From Cryptomeria japonica (lineage: Eukaryota; Streptophyta; Pinopsida; Cupressales; Cupressaceae): a DNA stretch of 64,000 nucleotides. The notes under the pieces are model-generated. The model had not been told where the DNA came from. It searched no databases and worked only from the letters and a program-made list of their open reading frames with translations. Below are positions 46,908 through 57,344 of the stretch, in pieces. Position numbers and translations under genes: made by a program. Each line of letters begins with the position of its first letter. Within the stretch, counting starts at the first letter, position 1. The DNA lies in contig NW_026729295.1 of assembly GCF_030272615.1 (NCBI RefSeq), positions 48,001 through 112,000 on the forward strand, written 5' to 3'.

Positions 46908-49817
46908 ATGGGGAGTAGTAGTCGTCAGAAGTCTAAATGCAAAAGAAAACTTTCAAATGACCAAATTGAAGTGTATAGAGAAAGAGATAGAGAAGGTCAT
47001 AGGAGGAGAAGACAAGGTATGTTAAATATTGCTAATGTTACTTCAAGTGAAGAGGAAATTGAATTTGAATATGTGTCACAAGTTATTGAAAATGAAAATT
47101 TAGATTTTGAAACTGAAATTTTTAAAATGTTGAAAATGTTGAAAGTGATAATGAAAATGCTCAACATGTGGAAAATTTTGACATAGGAGGTGAAAATATG
47201 GAAAAATTTGACATTGAACGTGGAATTGCTCAAACAATTGAACTATATGTAACACCTAATTACTTTAGAAATGAAGACCCTCTCATGGATGAAAGACAAA
47301 TTCCAAATCCAAGACCTTCAAGAACCCCAAAATGGTTATTTGAAATCGATGAGAACATTATTGTGAATCTTGAAGGCAAGAGGTCAACAAGAACCGTACG
47401 GTTGTGGGCTACACAAATTTTTGACCAAAATTTTAGCAATAAGACATTGAATGAGCAATGCCAATTCTTTGTTCAATTGATAAAGATGATAAAGATGATA
47501 AAGATGAGACCATTGCTAAACAAATTGAAGATTCATATGAACAAGAAGATGGAGAGAAATGCTATTATTTCCAAAAATCTATTTGAGGCTCTCAATTCTA
47601 TTGGAAAGAATACCAAAGAAAGAGATAAGAAAGATGCTCAAAGAGTGATTACAACCTCCTTAGTAAGCCATCAATTGAGGAAGGCTCATCAAATGAGACA
47701 AACTTGTGTTGATTTTAACATAAACCGTAAAACTTTGGATAGAACACTTGCACAAAGACATAGACTTGATGATACACTTCAACAAGATACATGGGATTTT
47801 GGTGGGAGGCTTCCACGTGTTGATAGAAAGTTGACTGAAAATGTGAAGGAGGAGATTCAATAATTTTGGCAATCTAATTCTAGAGTGTCACCCAATGTAA
47901 AGGACATTTTGAAATTAAGAATCGACAATCAAGATCGCACACCACATCCCAAACATTTCTTGGAATCAAGCCAAACAATATTCTACAATTTTTTTGTGAA
48001 GTACATCCAACTTTGCAAATATCACAAAGGACTTTTGAATCTTTGAAACCATTTTATTGTGTTCCTCTTAAGACTCACAATACTTGTTGTTGCAAGTACC
48101 ATGTGGAGTTTTCAATGTACCATGAACTTTTATGTCATATTCATTCTACGATGCATACTAATGAGATGTTGTAGGAGTGTGGTACAATGCTATTTCCGAG
48201 ATCATCAAGAGACTTGCAAGATCTATTTTTATGCCCTAGAGATGATGGCTGCTATTTCTATAAAAATGATTGTTTGAATGAGAAGTGCTCAAAATGTGGT
48301 GGGTTGTCAAAGTTTGTTTCATGTTTTCATGAGGGCAGTGAACACGAGTTTGGAAAGAATTATGTTGAGAAAAAAAGATATGAGATAGTGAAATATACTT
48401 TGAAGAGTGGAGGTGAAGGTTCTAGATACGAATTAGTCTCAAGAGAAGTGAGTATTGCTGATTTTATTTTGGATTTTAAGGAAAATATTTTCTACAAGTA
48501 TGCAAGGCACACCCATAGGTCTTAGTGGTTGGATCAATAGTTTAGGATGTGTAAGAACTCTTTCCCGATTGGCACTATTGTATCAGTGGTTCATTTTGTA
48601 GAGAACTATACATTGCAACCACAAAATGAGGTACAGTCTCAGTACTACAATTCAATCGAGATTGATATTTTTGTTCACATTACATATAGACATGCTCCTG
48701 ATAGTAAAAAAGAGGATAGGAAGATAATCAAGGAGTATCATTTTATATGAGTGATGATAGATCACACTCCTCCAAGTATGTGCAACATTCTTTCAAAAAT
48801 TTTTTTGAGTTCTTGGATAAGAAAGATATTGCAATGGATCGATATATCGTATGGTCAGATAACTATATGGGTCAATTCAAGAATGCCCGTATGTTTTATT
48901 TGTTGAGTAGAATGCATGTAGAGAGGCATATACGTCATATTTGGTGTTTTTTTTAGGCAAGGAATGGGAAGGGGGAGAATGATGCAGAAAGTGCATGTTT
49001 GAAGAGACCTCTAGTTAAGGAGAAATTGAGGATTTCAAGTGCAAATTTCTCTAGTGCACGTTCTATTGTTAATTGGTGTAGTTTAGCATTGTCACATGGA
49101 GGTACTCTTGATTTAGCAGTGACCAGATTCTTTTGGTTGGTTGAGGAGGGCATAGTGGGAGATAGATTGGATTGTCAAACAATTAAAGATTCTTCAAAGA
49201 TGCATTCATTTCTCAGCTTAGATGCAAGTACATGGACCATTTCGACACGAGCGTTAGCTTGTTTTTGTCAGAGTTGTGTTCAATATGATTAGGATTAGTC
49301 TGACTCAAGTGAGTGGGTTGATACATGCGTTCCTAAATATCTAACTACTTTATCTCAAACAATATCCTTGTCAAACGATGACATGGAAAGTTCACTTGAG
49401 TATGACTGTCTATCAGATCTTGTATAGCCAGGACATGTTTTTGTAGTTGTTGCACTGCAAGGGAATGAAGAGAGATTACAATATTGGTTGGCATGATGTG
49501 TACAGGGAAAACAAAAGCTAACATGACTAGTGACAGATGATGACGGGTTCACATATCCTACAGGTTCAGTTGTTGTTGTGGGAACTTGGTTGCAAACATA
49601 CATGATTAGAAAGAATGACATACCTGCATTTCAAGACTATGAGAGACACAAAACCATTATAATGTATTTATACCTTATTATAGCTACAAATGTCAAGTTG
49701 TTGAAGCATCAAGCAAAACCGAAGACCAAAGAGCTATGGACAGTGACTACTATTGATCATGAAGCAATACTGGATACTCTTAAGCAAAGAGATGACCCTT
49801 CAGGAATACTTGAGTAG
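46908..49817 (+). pseudogene. DDE-like transposase of the large DNA transposon
   Basis: A broken gene of about 950 codons starts at ATG 46908 with a basic N-terminus (SRQKSKCKRKL). A frameshift lies near 47125, then 231 open codons to 47863, with further stops and frame changes after that. Next is a Cys-rich, probably zinc-binding stretch (about 48075-48320: CCCKYHVEF, LCPRDDGCYFYKNDC, CSKCGG). The core has VENYTLQPQNEVQSQYY, HITYRHAPDSKKEDR, YIVWSDNYMGQFKNARMFYL, then GKGENDAESACLKRPLVKE and FFWLVEE. WSDN..QFK followed by GKG-x-D-x5-KR is the kind of spacing seen in DDE/D transposases. The position expected to hold the first Asp (VVDFAENY type) is His here. A possible last exon is at 50323-50392. 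Family not identified. Confidence 0.6.
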
Positions 49818-51059
49818 TAGGTCTTTAATGGTGCCTTATTTTTTTTATCATGCATTTCATTTCAAACAATGACCATTTGTTACGTGCATATTAAGGATGT
49901 GTTCAAAATGCAGGTCTATTGATGAATGATTTTTTTTAGCAACACAGTTTTTGCATGCACATAGCGGGTAGATGATATAATCAGAAGGGATGCATTTTTG
50001 CAACATGACTTATTATCATGCATTTGATGAGCTGTACAATTTTTGTTACTAGAGAACACTATTTGACAATTTTTGATGATATAATTATCATAAAACTTTT
50101 ATGCTCATGCAAGTCTTTTTTGATGATATACAATATATCACACTATGATTTTTGTGTCAACATAGTGGGTTTTGTTGATATAATTTGAAGGGATGTATTT
50201 TTTATGGTATATAATCCCACCTTTTCATTTATTATCATGCATTTCAGTTGAAGTGATTATCATAAAGCCTTTATGTTCATCCATGCATTTTATGTGTAGA
50301 CTAACAATTCTTAAAAATACAGGTTCAAGCTAGATCATTCACCGTTGACAAGACCCTTTCTTGGTGATGGTACATATTCCTTTGTGCATTAATGAGATTA
50401 AATTTTGTGCATAAACATTAAGTCAAGTGAATATATTGCTATTTAGAAATGACCATATCTACCATCATCTTCAAACATGTAGAGAAATGTAGTGAGAAGG
50501 GATTTAATCAACATGTGTCTTTGTTGAAAGTTATGCTTGTATACTTTGTAGAGAAACTGGTAAGTTTCGTAATTATACAATCTTGTACTTCTTAAAAATG
50601 TTTGAAATGATCTATTTATAATTTGACAAACTAATTTGTATTAAGTGTTATAATTTATTTCTTGTAGCACATTCATTCCGCATAAAACGGTTATTTATTT
50701 TGGTCTTCATTTATATGCAGCCATTGTTGTATGTAAGCTTTTCTCTTAGGACATGAGGATGTCTAATGCAGATGAAGTGGGATGTTGTATTTGTATATGG
50801 ATGTGAATTGATGTAACATTGTTATGATGATATACAATGTCCATGAGAAAATTGGTTTAGTTATATTGATGATATACAATTTATCTGCACATGAGTACAT
50901 TGGTGTAGTTGTATTGATAATGAAAAAAATCATGTTTGCATATCCCTTCATGGATGTCACATGCAAGTGTAATGGTAATTATGTGTATACAATACATTGA
51001 AATATTGATGATCATTATGTGTCTACAGTGTAATGCTTGTTTATCTATATTTTTCATTG
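49818..51059 (+). other. Region after the transposase, with a possible 3' exon
   Basis: Mostly AT-rich without long ORFs. A good acceptor, TTCTTAAAAATACAG, ends at 50322. It is followed by about 22 codons (FKLDHSPLTRPFLGDGTYSF..) to a TAA at 50390, which could be a terminal exon joined from the GAGTAGTAG|GT donor-like sequence near 49812. The joining phase does not fit cleanly, so this is tentative. Confidence 0.35.
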
Positions 51060-53052
51060 AACAAGATAGGGCCATGGATTCCTAGATAGGATTTTGTAGG
51101 GACCCTCTCGTGGCCCCGTAGGTTCAAATGGATCGTTCGTAGGTGCCACAAATTCCGAGATAGGGCTCGTCAAAGTTTGACAATTTGTAGCACTTAGGGT
51201 GCTCAAGGGACGATGCTGGTAGGGTATGACCCCGAGCGTTTGACTGAATGGGGGGAAAAATAGGAGCATGCATAAGGTAATAATGCCTAACTGGACATGT
51301 CACAGCCAACGGTTTGTCATCACGATGAGCAGAATGAGAAATTGTCCACGAGACAACATTTGAATGAATGAGAGTGACAATTTTTTTTCTAACCGAAAAA
51401 TTACTACCCTAATAAAACCGTAGGGAAACTTGAAAAACCAAGATAGGCTTTTGTAGGGACCCCTCTCATGGTCCTATAGCTTCAAATGGATTGTTTGTAG
51501 GTGCCACTAATTCCAAGTTAGGTCCTTTCAAATTTTGACAATTTTTAGCACTTAGGGTGCTCAAGGGATGACATCGGTAGGGTATGACCCCAAGTGTTCG
51601 ACCGAGTGGGGGGGAAAAATAGGAGCATGGATAGGGTAATAATTCCTAACTAGACATGTCAGAGCCAATGGTTTGTCATCACAATGAGCATAATGAAAAA
51701 TTGGCTACGAGACAACATTTGAATGAATGAGATTGACGATTTTTTTGCCAACTGAAAAATTGGTGCCCCAATAAAACCGTAGGGAAAATTGAAAAACTGA
51801 GATAGGCTTTTGTAGGGACCCCTCTCATAGCCTCATAGGTTCAAATAGATTATTTGCAAGTGCCACAGATTCTGAGTTAGGGCCTATCAAAGTTTGACAA
51901 TTTTTAGCACGTAGGGCGCTCAAGGGACGACGCCGGTAGGGTATGACCCCGAGCGTTCGACCGAGTGGGTGAGTAAAATAGGAGCATGCATAGGGTAATA
52001 ATGCCTAACTAGACATGTTGAATCTAATGGTTCATCATTGCAATGAGCAGAACAAGAAATTGGCCACGAGACAACATTTGAATGAATGAGACTGACGATT
52101 TTTTCGCCAACCAGAAAATTGCTGCCCTAATAAAACCATAGGGAAAATTGAAAAACCAAGATAGGATTTTGTACGGACCACTCTCATGGCCTCATAGGTT
52201 CAAATGGATCATTCATAGGTGCCATGGATTCTGAGTTAGGCCTTATCAAATTTTGACAATTTTTAGCACTTAGGACGCTCACAGGACGATGCCGGTAGGG
52301 TGTGACCCCAAGTGCTCGACCTAGTGGGGGGAAAAAATAGGAGCATGCATAGGGTAATATTGCCTAACTAGACATGTCAGAGCCAATGGTTCATCATCGC
52401 GATGAGAAAAACAAGAAATTGGGCCACCAGACAACATTTGAATGAATGAGACTGACGATTTTTTCGCCAACCAAAAAATTGCTGCCCTAATAAAACCGTA
52501 GGGGAACCTGAAAAACCAAGATAGGCTTTTGTAGGGACCCCTCTTTTTGCCCCGTAGGTTCAAATGGATCATTCACAGGTGCCACGGATTCCAAATTAGG
52601 GCCTGTCAAAGTTTGACAATTTTTAGCACTTAGGGCACTCAAGGGATGACACCGGTAGGGTATGACCCCGAGCGTTCGACCAAGTGCGGGGGGGGAACAG
52701 GAGCATGCATAGAGTAATAATGCCTAACTAGACATGTCAGAGCTGACAATTTTTCATCATGATGAGAAGAATGAGAAATTGGCCACAAGACAACATTCGA
52801 ATGAATGAGACTGATGCCCTAATAAAACCGTAGGGAAACTTGAAAAACCGAGAGAGGCTTTTGTAGGGACCTCTCTCATGGCCTCATAGGTTCAAACTAA
52901 TTGTTTGCAGGTGCCATGGATTCTGAGTTAGGGCTCATCAAAGTTTTACAATTTTAGCATTTAGGGCGCTCAAGGGATGACAACGGTAGGGTATGACCCT
53001 GAGCATTCAACTGAGTGGGGGGACAAAATAGGAGAATGCATAGGGTAATAAT
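51060..53052 (+). repeat. Tandem array of a monomer of about 359 bp (about 5.6 copies)
   Basis: The landmark GATAGGNTTTTGTAGGGACC recurs at about 51085, 51442, 51801, 52160 and 52520. A shortened sixth copy is at about 52852. Spacings are 357, 359, 359, 360 and 332. Each unit also holds GACAATTTTTAGCACTTAGG, GGTAGGGTATGACCCCGAGC and AACATTTGAATGAATGAGA. There is no coding potential. The array lies between the two convergent genes of the DNA transposon. The last copy ends abruptly at GGGTAATAATGAATTG. Confidence 0.95.
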
Positions 53053-53442
53053 GAATTGTATCAATTATTTTTAATTAAATTAATTGTACTATATTTTTTA
53101 TTAAATGAATTGTATTGTTCATTATACAAACAACACTTATGTTGAAATGAAATGAATTATATTGTTCATTAAATAACCATTATTAACCATTGTTAATTAT
53201 TGGAATTAAGATTAAATATTTCCATGATAACACCATGCATAAATGAGAAACAATTTATATGATCGAATATCAACTTCTGTATATATAAAAATGTCAAATG
53301 ATTACAAATGTATGTCCATACACAAATATGGCATAAATGCAAACTCAAACAAAATGTATGTCTAAATACGTGAATGTATGTCCATATACAAAATATACAT
53401 GCCAACTAGACATGTAAGCATCCCAAAACTATCTATAACATC
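53053..53442. other. AT-rich spacer
   Basis: No gene or structure recognised, apart from short direct repeats of AATGTATGTC(C/T)A between about 53305 and 53395. It is the 3' flank of the spliced minus-strand gene. Confidence 0.5.
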
Positions 53443-55375
53443 CTAAGCTACTGGTGGATCATCAAAATTGATCCTCTTTGCCGCACTACTCGACTCTGAA
53501 GGATCATGCACAAGAAAAACAAACCACGATTAATATTAGTTATATTATATAATTCACATTCGAAAAGTTAACATAAAAATGAAATATAATTGAACTATTT
53601 ATGTTTATCTCATTTCCACGTTTTCTCTTTGGTTTTGCAAGACTCTTGATGTATGTCTTTGGTAGAGGAGGTATGTTTTCAATATTTTCATACACAACCT
53701 ACATATGTTTAGAAACATGACATTGATACAAGTTAGAATATAATTGTCACTGATAATAACAAATTATATCTATTAAACACAAAATAAAATAAACACACAT
53801 CTACTTGAGGCATCTCTTCTTCTTCTTCTTCTTCTTCTTCTTCTTCATCTTCAGGTATACTAGGTGTAGTCATCAAGGATGTGAAGCCAAGAATTCTCTG
53901 TACATATACACAACATGTATACGAAACTATCAATCTATGTCGAGACATGTATAATCACTATAAGTTATTTAAACTATTCATTGAATCATATTTGCATTCA
54001 ATTACCTTTCCCTTGTCTCTAACTGCACTACCAGATCCTAATCACACTGCCCTGCACTCGTGTTGCTTGTACCCTACAAGAGTAAAATAAGATATACATG
54101 CAAGTTACTACATAATCTAATTAATACCAATATAAATGATGAGTATGTATGTACAATAAAATACAAATGACTAGGTGTAATAATATATGTACCGTCAAGC
54201 TATCAAGGCCAAATGAAATGGCTGACAAGGTGACCTCCTGAATCTGTCTCAACTCCTCCTTAGTCATCAACAGTTAAATAGACCATGTAAATAAAAATTA
54301 GTACTTAATATTATCTAGATTATAAATATTTATTTAAAATATAGCATGAACTATGAAAATACAAATCTTACCACTACATCAATGTATGATGACAGTGCCT
54401 CCTCGCCTCTAGCATGCAAGGACTCCCTAAGGTATCCTCCAGATTGTGTCATAACATCTGGTGCATCATGCATCTCATCCACCTCATAATCTACACTCTC
54501 CATAGGAGGACCAATGGGCTGTCCAGCTAGACCCAAGCATACGTGCCCACACATGACACAACTATGGGGCATGTATATGTGTGCAGCTGAGGATGATGTG
54601 TCAGCACAACTGGATGCACCGCTACCATCAAAAGTAGGCTGAGCTTCTAACCCAGCCTGAGAAACCAAAAGGCTACTCAAAGAGTGAATAGCCGATATGG
54701 TATGTGAAGCAGCCTCACAAATGATATCTACATGCTGGACTGGAGGTAGCGGATCAACAAGAGGAGGGGGGACATATGGGCCCTAGAATACTCTAATTGA
54801 CCCAGGTCTATTTTGGGGCATACCTAAACCCACACCTTGGAAAGGTTGGATGTCAAAGTAGTTCACATGTTTGCGTAAAACAAACTCAACATACAATTTT
54901 TTATGAAGTAGAAGGGGACATCAAGATTGTTGTTGGGTGGCTTGTCAAAAACCATCCACCAATGATCCCAAAAGTTTTTCACAATACCATCATTTGTGCA
55001 CCATTTAATAGAAAGTTTTATTTTTGGGGTGTCTACGGGTTGACCAGTTCGGAGAATCACAAGCAATGAGGTGATATCAGCATTCGATATCTCGAGATCC
55101 TTGATCTCCTTATATGACAAGCCATCCGCATATTGCTCCCTCATAGAGTCTCGCCACAAAAGGGAAGCATTGTGCTCTTTAGTCATGGTTTCCATCCTCT
55201 TTATGATCGATGTGAGAGGATCAAACATTGGGTTTAGACGAGAGATCCTATGATATACATCTGCAATCCCCCTCAACTCATTCAAATTTTGTTCAATCAA
55301 ATCCTGAATTGAGGGGGTGTTTGGCAAAGGAGGTTTTGGTTGTGATTGATCAATATTTTCATTGTTATCCCCCAT
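53443..55375 (-). pseudogene. Second, spliced gene of the DNA transposon (six exons predicted)
   Basis: ATG at 55375. Predicted exons on the minus strand: 55375-54372 (one frameshift near 54860), 54258-54193, 54073-54006, 53897-53805, 53698-53609 and 53493-53443 (stop TAG). Introns have GT donors and AG acceptors, except after exon 5, where ATAAAC replaces an expected GTAAAC. Exons 2, 4 and 5 are multiples of 3 (66, 93, 90). The protein starts acidic/Pro-rich (MGDNNENIDQSQPKPPLPNT) with a DHWWMVFDKPPNN block. A Ser/Cys-rich middle and an 11-Glu run (from a TTC microsatellite) follow, then a basic KPKRKRG segment like a nuclear localisation signal. Role unknown: I infer a DNA-binding or accessory protein, as in other two-gene plant transposons. 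Confidence 0.5.
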
Positions 55376-55928
55376 TTTTTACCTAATTGAGTGTAAACAA
55401 TTGAATTTAGTTAACAAATTTAAACAATTTTATATTTGATTTAAAGAAACCTAGTTTTCGTGAAAAAAACCATATTTTCAATGAAAAATCAAATAAACAT
55501 TAAAAAAAAATACAAAAATTGAATGAAAATGATTGAAAACAATAAAAACCTTACCCTTCAATCTATTTTTTAGCAATTTTTGGGCAAAACACCAAATATT
55601 AGATTTCTATATTATATAATATATTATTATATTATAATATAATATTATATAATTATATCATATATTATTCCATTATATATATTATATAATATTATATTAT
55701 ATAATATAATAATATAATATATAATATAATATATAATATAATATAATATAATATAATATAATATTTAATAATCTAATATTATATTATATATTATGTATTA
55801 TATAATATATAATTTAATATAATAATATATTATATATTATATAATATATAATATATAATATTACATTATATATTATACAATATATTTTTTATTTTAAAAT
55901 TACAAATAAAAATTGGATATTTTATTTT
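55376..55928 (-). promoter_or_regulatory. Upstream region of the spliced gene, extremely AT-rich
   Basis: About 55600-55890 is almost only A and T (TATAAT/ATATT units) and can form many small hairpins. It lies directly upstream of the minus-strand gene and inside the right inverted repeat, so it would contain that gene's promoter. No single TATA box can be picked out. Confidence 0.4.
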
Positions 55929-56092
55929 ATCCAATATCTGATTTGCTTAAGTAATTGCCATGCCAAGGTGTAGTGACACCCAGGCCAAGCAAAAAGTCAA
56001 CATGGATTTTCGCATTTTTAGGTGAGTGGAGAAGGCTTATTTTTTCACATCGCCACTTTTTGGCCCCCCATGATCCTACACTAACCCATATA
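55929..56092 (-). repeat. Right terminal inverted-repeat region of the DNA transposon
   Basis: The reverse complement gives CTATATGGGTTAGTG, GGATCATGGGGGGCC, AAAAAGTGGC, GTTGACTTTTTGCTTGG and CAAATCAGATATTGGAT, in the same order as the left end. It is shorter than the left region, with the two blocks about 50 bases apart. Confidence 0.55.
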
Positions 56093-56499
56093 GAACAAGT
56101 AATATGTTCAAATGTACACCTATATCTAAATTATAATTAGTTGGACTTGAAAACAATAAAATGAAAAATATTCAACATATCACTATCAAACCAATTGCAT
56201 GCCCTGGGTATTGATGTTACAAACCAAAATTCAAAAGAATTAAGTTTTAATCATTTATAAGAAAACAATTATGCATTTCGGTATGCACATCACTCTTAAA
56301 AAAGTTGTTTGTTGTAAAAAACTACTTTTTGAGGGAGATGGAAAAATCAATAAAATTTTATTTAAAAAAAATTGAAAAAAATATATTTAGAATCTACAAA
56401 CAAGATGTTACAAATCACTAGTTTACATTATCTTCAATTTCTTAATGGTTTGAAAGTTATAGGTGTTAGAAAGTGAAGGGTTTTTTCAAAATGTTGCAA
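56093..56499. other. Noncoding flank right of the transposon
   Basis: AT-rich. It contains two pieces that resemble the left end of the transposon in direct orientation: GGTATTGATGT (about 56202) and the stretch ending TTTGAAAGTTATAGGTGTT (about 56345-56475). The gag frame of the split gypsy element fades out near 56500. Confidence 0.4.
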
Positions 56500-57344
56500 G
56501 TCATTCTTGGGTGGAGATCTATGTCTTTGACTAAGTCCCATGCCCAAGCCACCAAGAGGAGGAGGAGGGATATATTGCATATAAGGGTGATACTGGTCGT
56601 AAATGTGCTCATATGAAGCGGGTTTATAACGATACTGCGTGTAAGTACCATCGGGTAAAGTATTGTGATAGGATGTATTGTGTTTATTTTGATCATGCAT
56701 ATCATGTCCATGAGTGTAGGGGATTTCATAAGATTGATCTTGAGTGATGTCCCTAAATCTGACACAAAAGCTTCTCGTGTCAATATTTTTAATATGTCCT
56801 TGTGTAGAATTGTATCCTTTAGCATGATCATGAGTATTGGCATATTGTTGGGTATGCATATTAGTGTTAGACCTTCAGGTACGATTACGGGGTTGTTCAT
56901 GAGAGGTTATATCATAACTAGCATGAGAATGAGTGTATGTGTTTGGAATTTTAGGTTTTTGAAATAGGGAGGAAGGTGATTGAGGCACGAGACATTGCCT
57001 TCTATGACCACCACTACTAGGCCTCCTAAGCCTTGTATTAGCTTGATTTTCTTGATTTGGATCATCCTCCAAAATTTTTGACATATCAAAAACTTGGGGT
57101 AATCATGTTCTACTTTGTGCCATGACTTGGAAGAAGTATTGTCTATCCCTTTCCATGATCTCTTGAACCAATTTGTTAAAATAGGGATCTCCATGATAGT
57201 TTCCTCAACCTCTACAGAATCCACAGATGCATTGTCATTGTCATCATCATTTCCATTATTGTTCTCATTGTCATTGTCTGGTATATTACTGCGATTATCA
57301 AATAGATTGTAAAATTTGTCTCAATCAAACTCATAGGTAGTCAT
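56500..57344 (-). pseudogene. gag: Tat/Athila-like gypsy gag, N-terminal part
   Basis: ATG at 57344, with an early TGA. The N-terminus is Asp/Asn-rich (DNDNENNNGNDDDND). A frame change falls near 57180. Next come EIMERDRQYFFQVMAQ and VFDMSKILEDDPNQENQANT, an Arg/Gly-rich stretch, and a long His/Tyr/Asp-rich region. The end is PPPPLGGLGMGLSQRHRSPP near 56510. The order and strand fit the gag core at 40187-41390, so I read the two as one gag split by the DNA transposon. Confidence 0.65.

Larger units (their letters stand above)
41843..56092. mobile_element. Large DNA transposon with degenerate terminal inverted repeats
   Basis: Two inverted-repeat blocks are found at both ends in the right order. 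The outer block is 41843-41893 versus 56052-56092 (TATATGGGTA, GTG.AGGATCATGG, GCCAAAA, AAGTGGC). The inner block is 42644-42743 versus 55929-56001 (GTTGACTTT, GGCTTG, TGTCACT, CAAATC then GATAT..GAT). The left end has about 600 bases more between the blocks. Inside are a transposase-like pseudogene on the plus strand, a spliced gene on the minus strand and two repeat arrays. The element splits the gag of a gypsy element. Exact termini and target duplication are not resolved. I do not recognise the superfamily. Confidence 0.6.

Noticed and set aside
51054-52572. Minus-strand ORFs in the 359-bp array
   Set aside because: They repeat with the monomer and are broken differently in each copy; no coding conservation.
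53733-53948. Isolated ORF with an 11-Glu run
   Set aside because: Not a gene on its own; it is exon 4 of the spliced minus-strand gene, and the Glu run comes from a TTC microsatellite.
55606-55890. Possible origin or matrix-attachment region in the AT-only stretch
   Set aside because: Composition alone does not support either; it is equally explained as a simple AT microsatellite inside the transposon.
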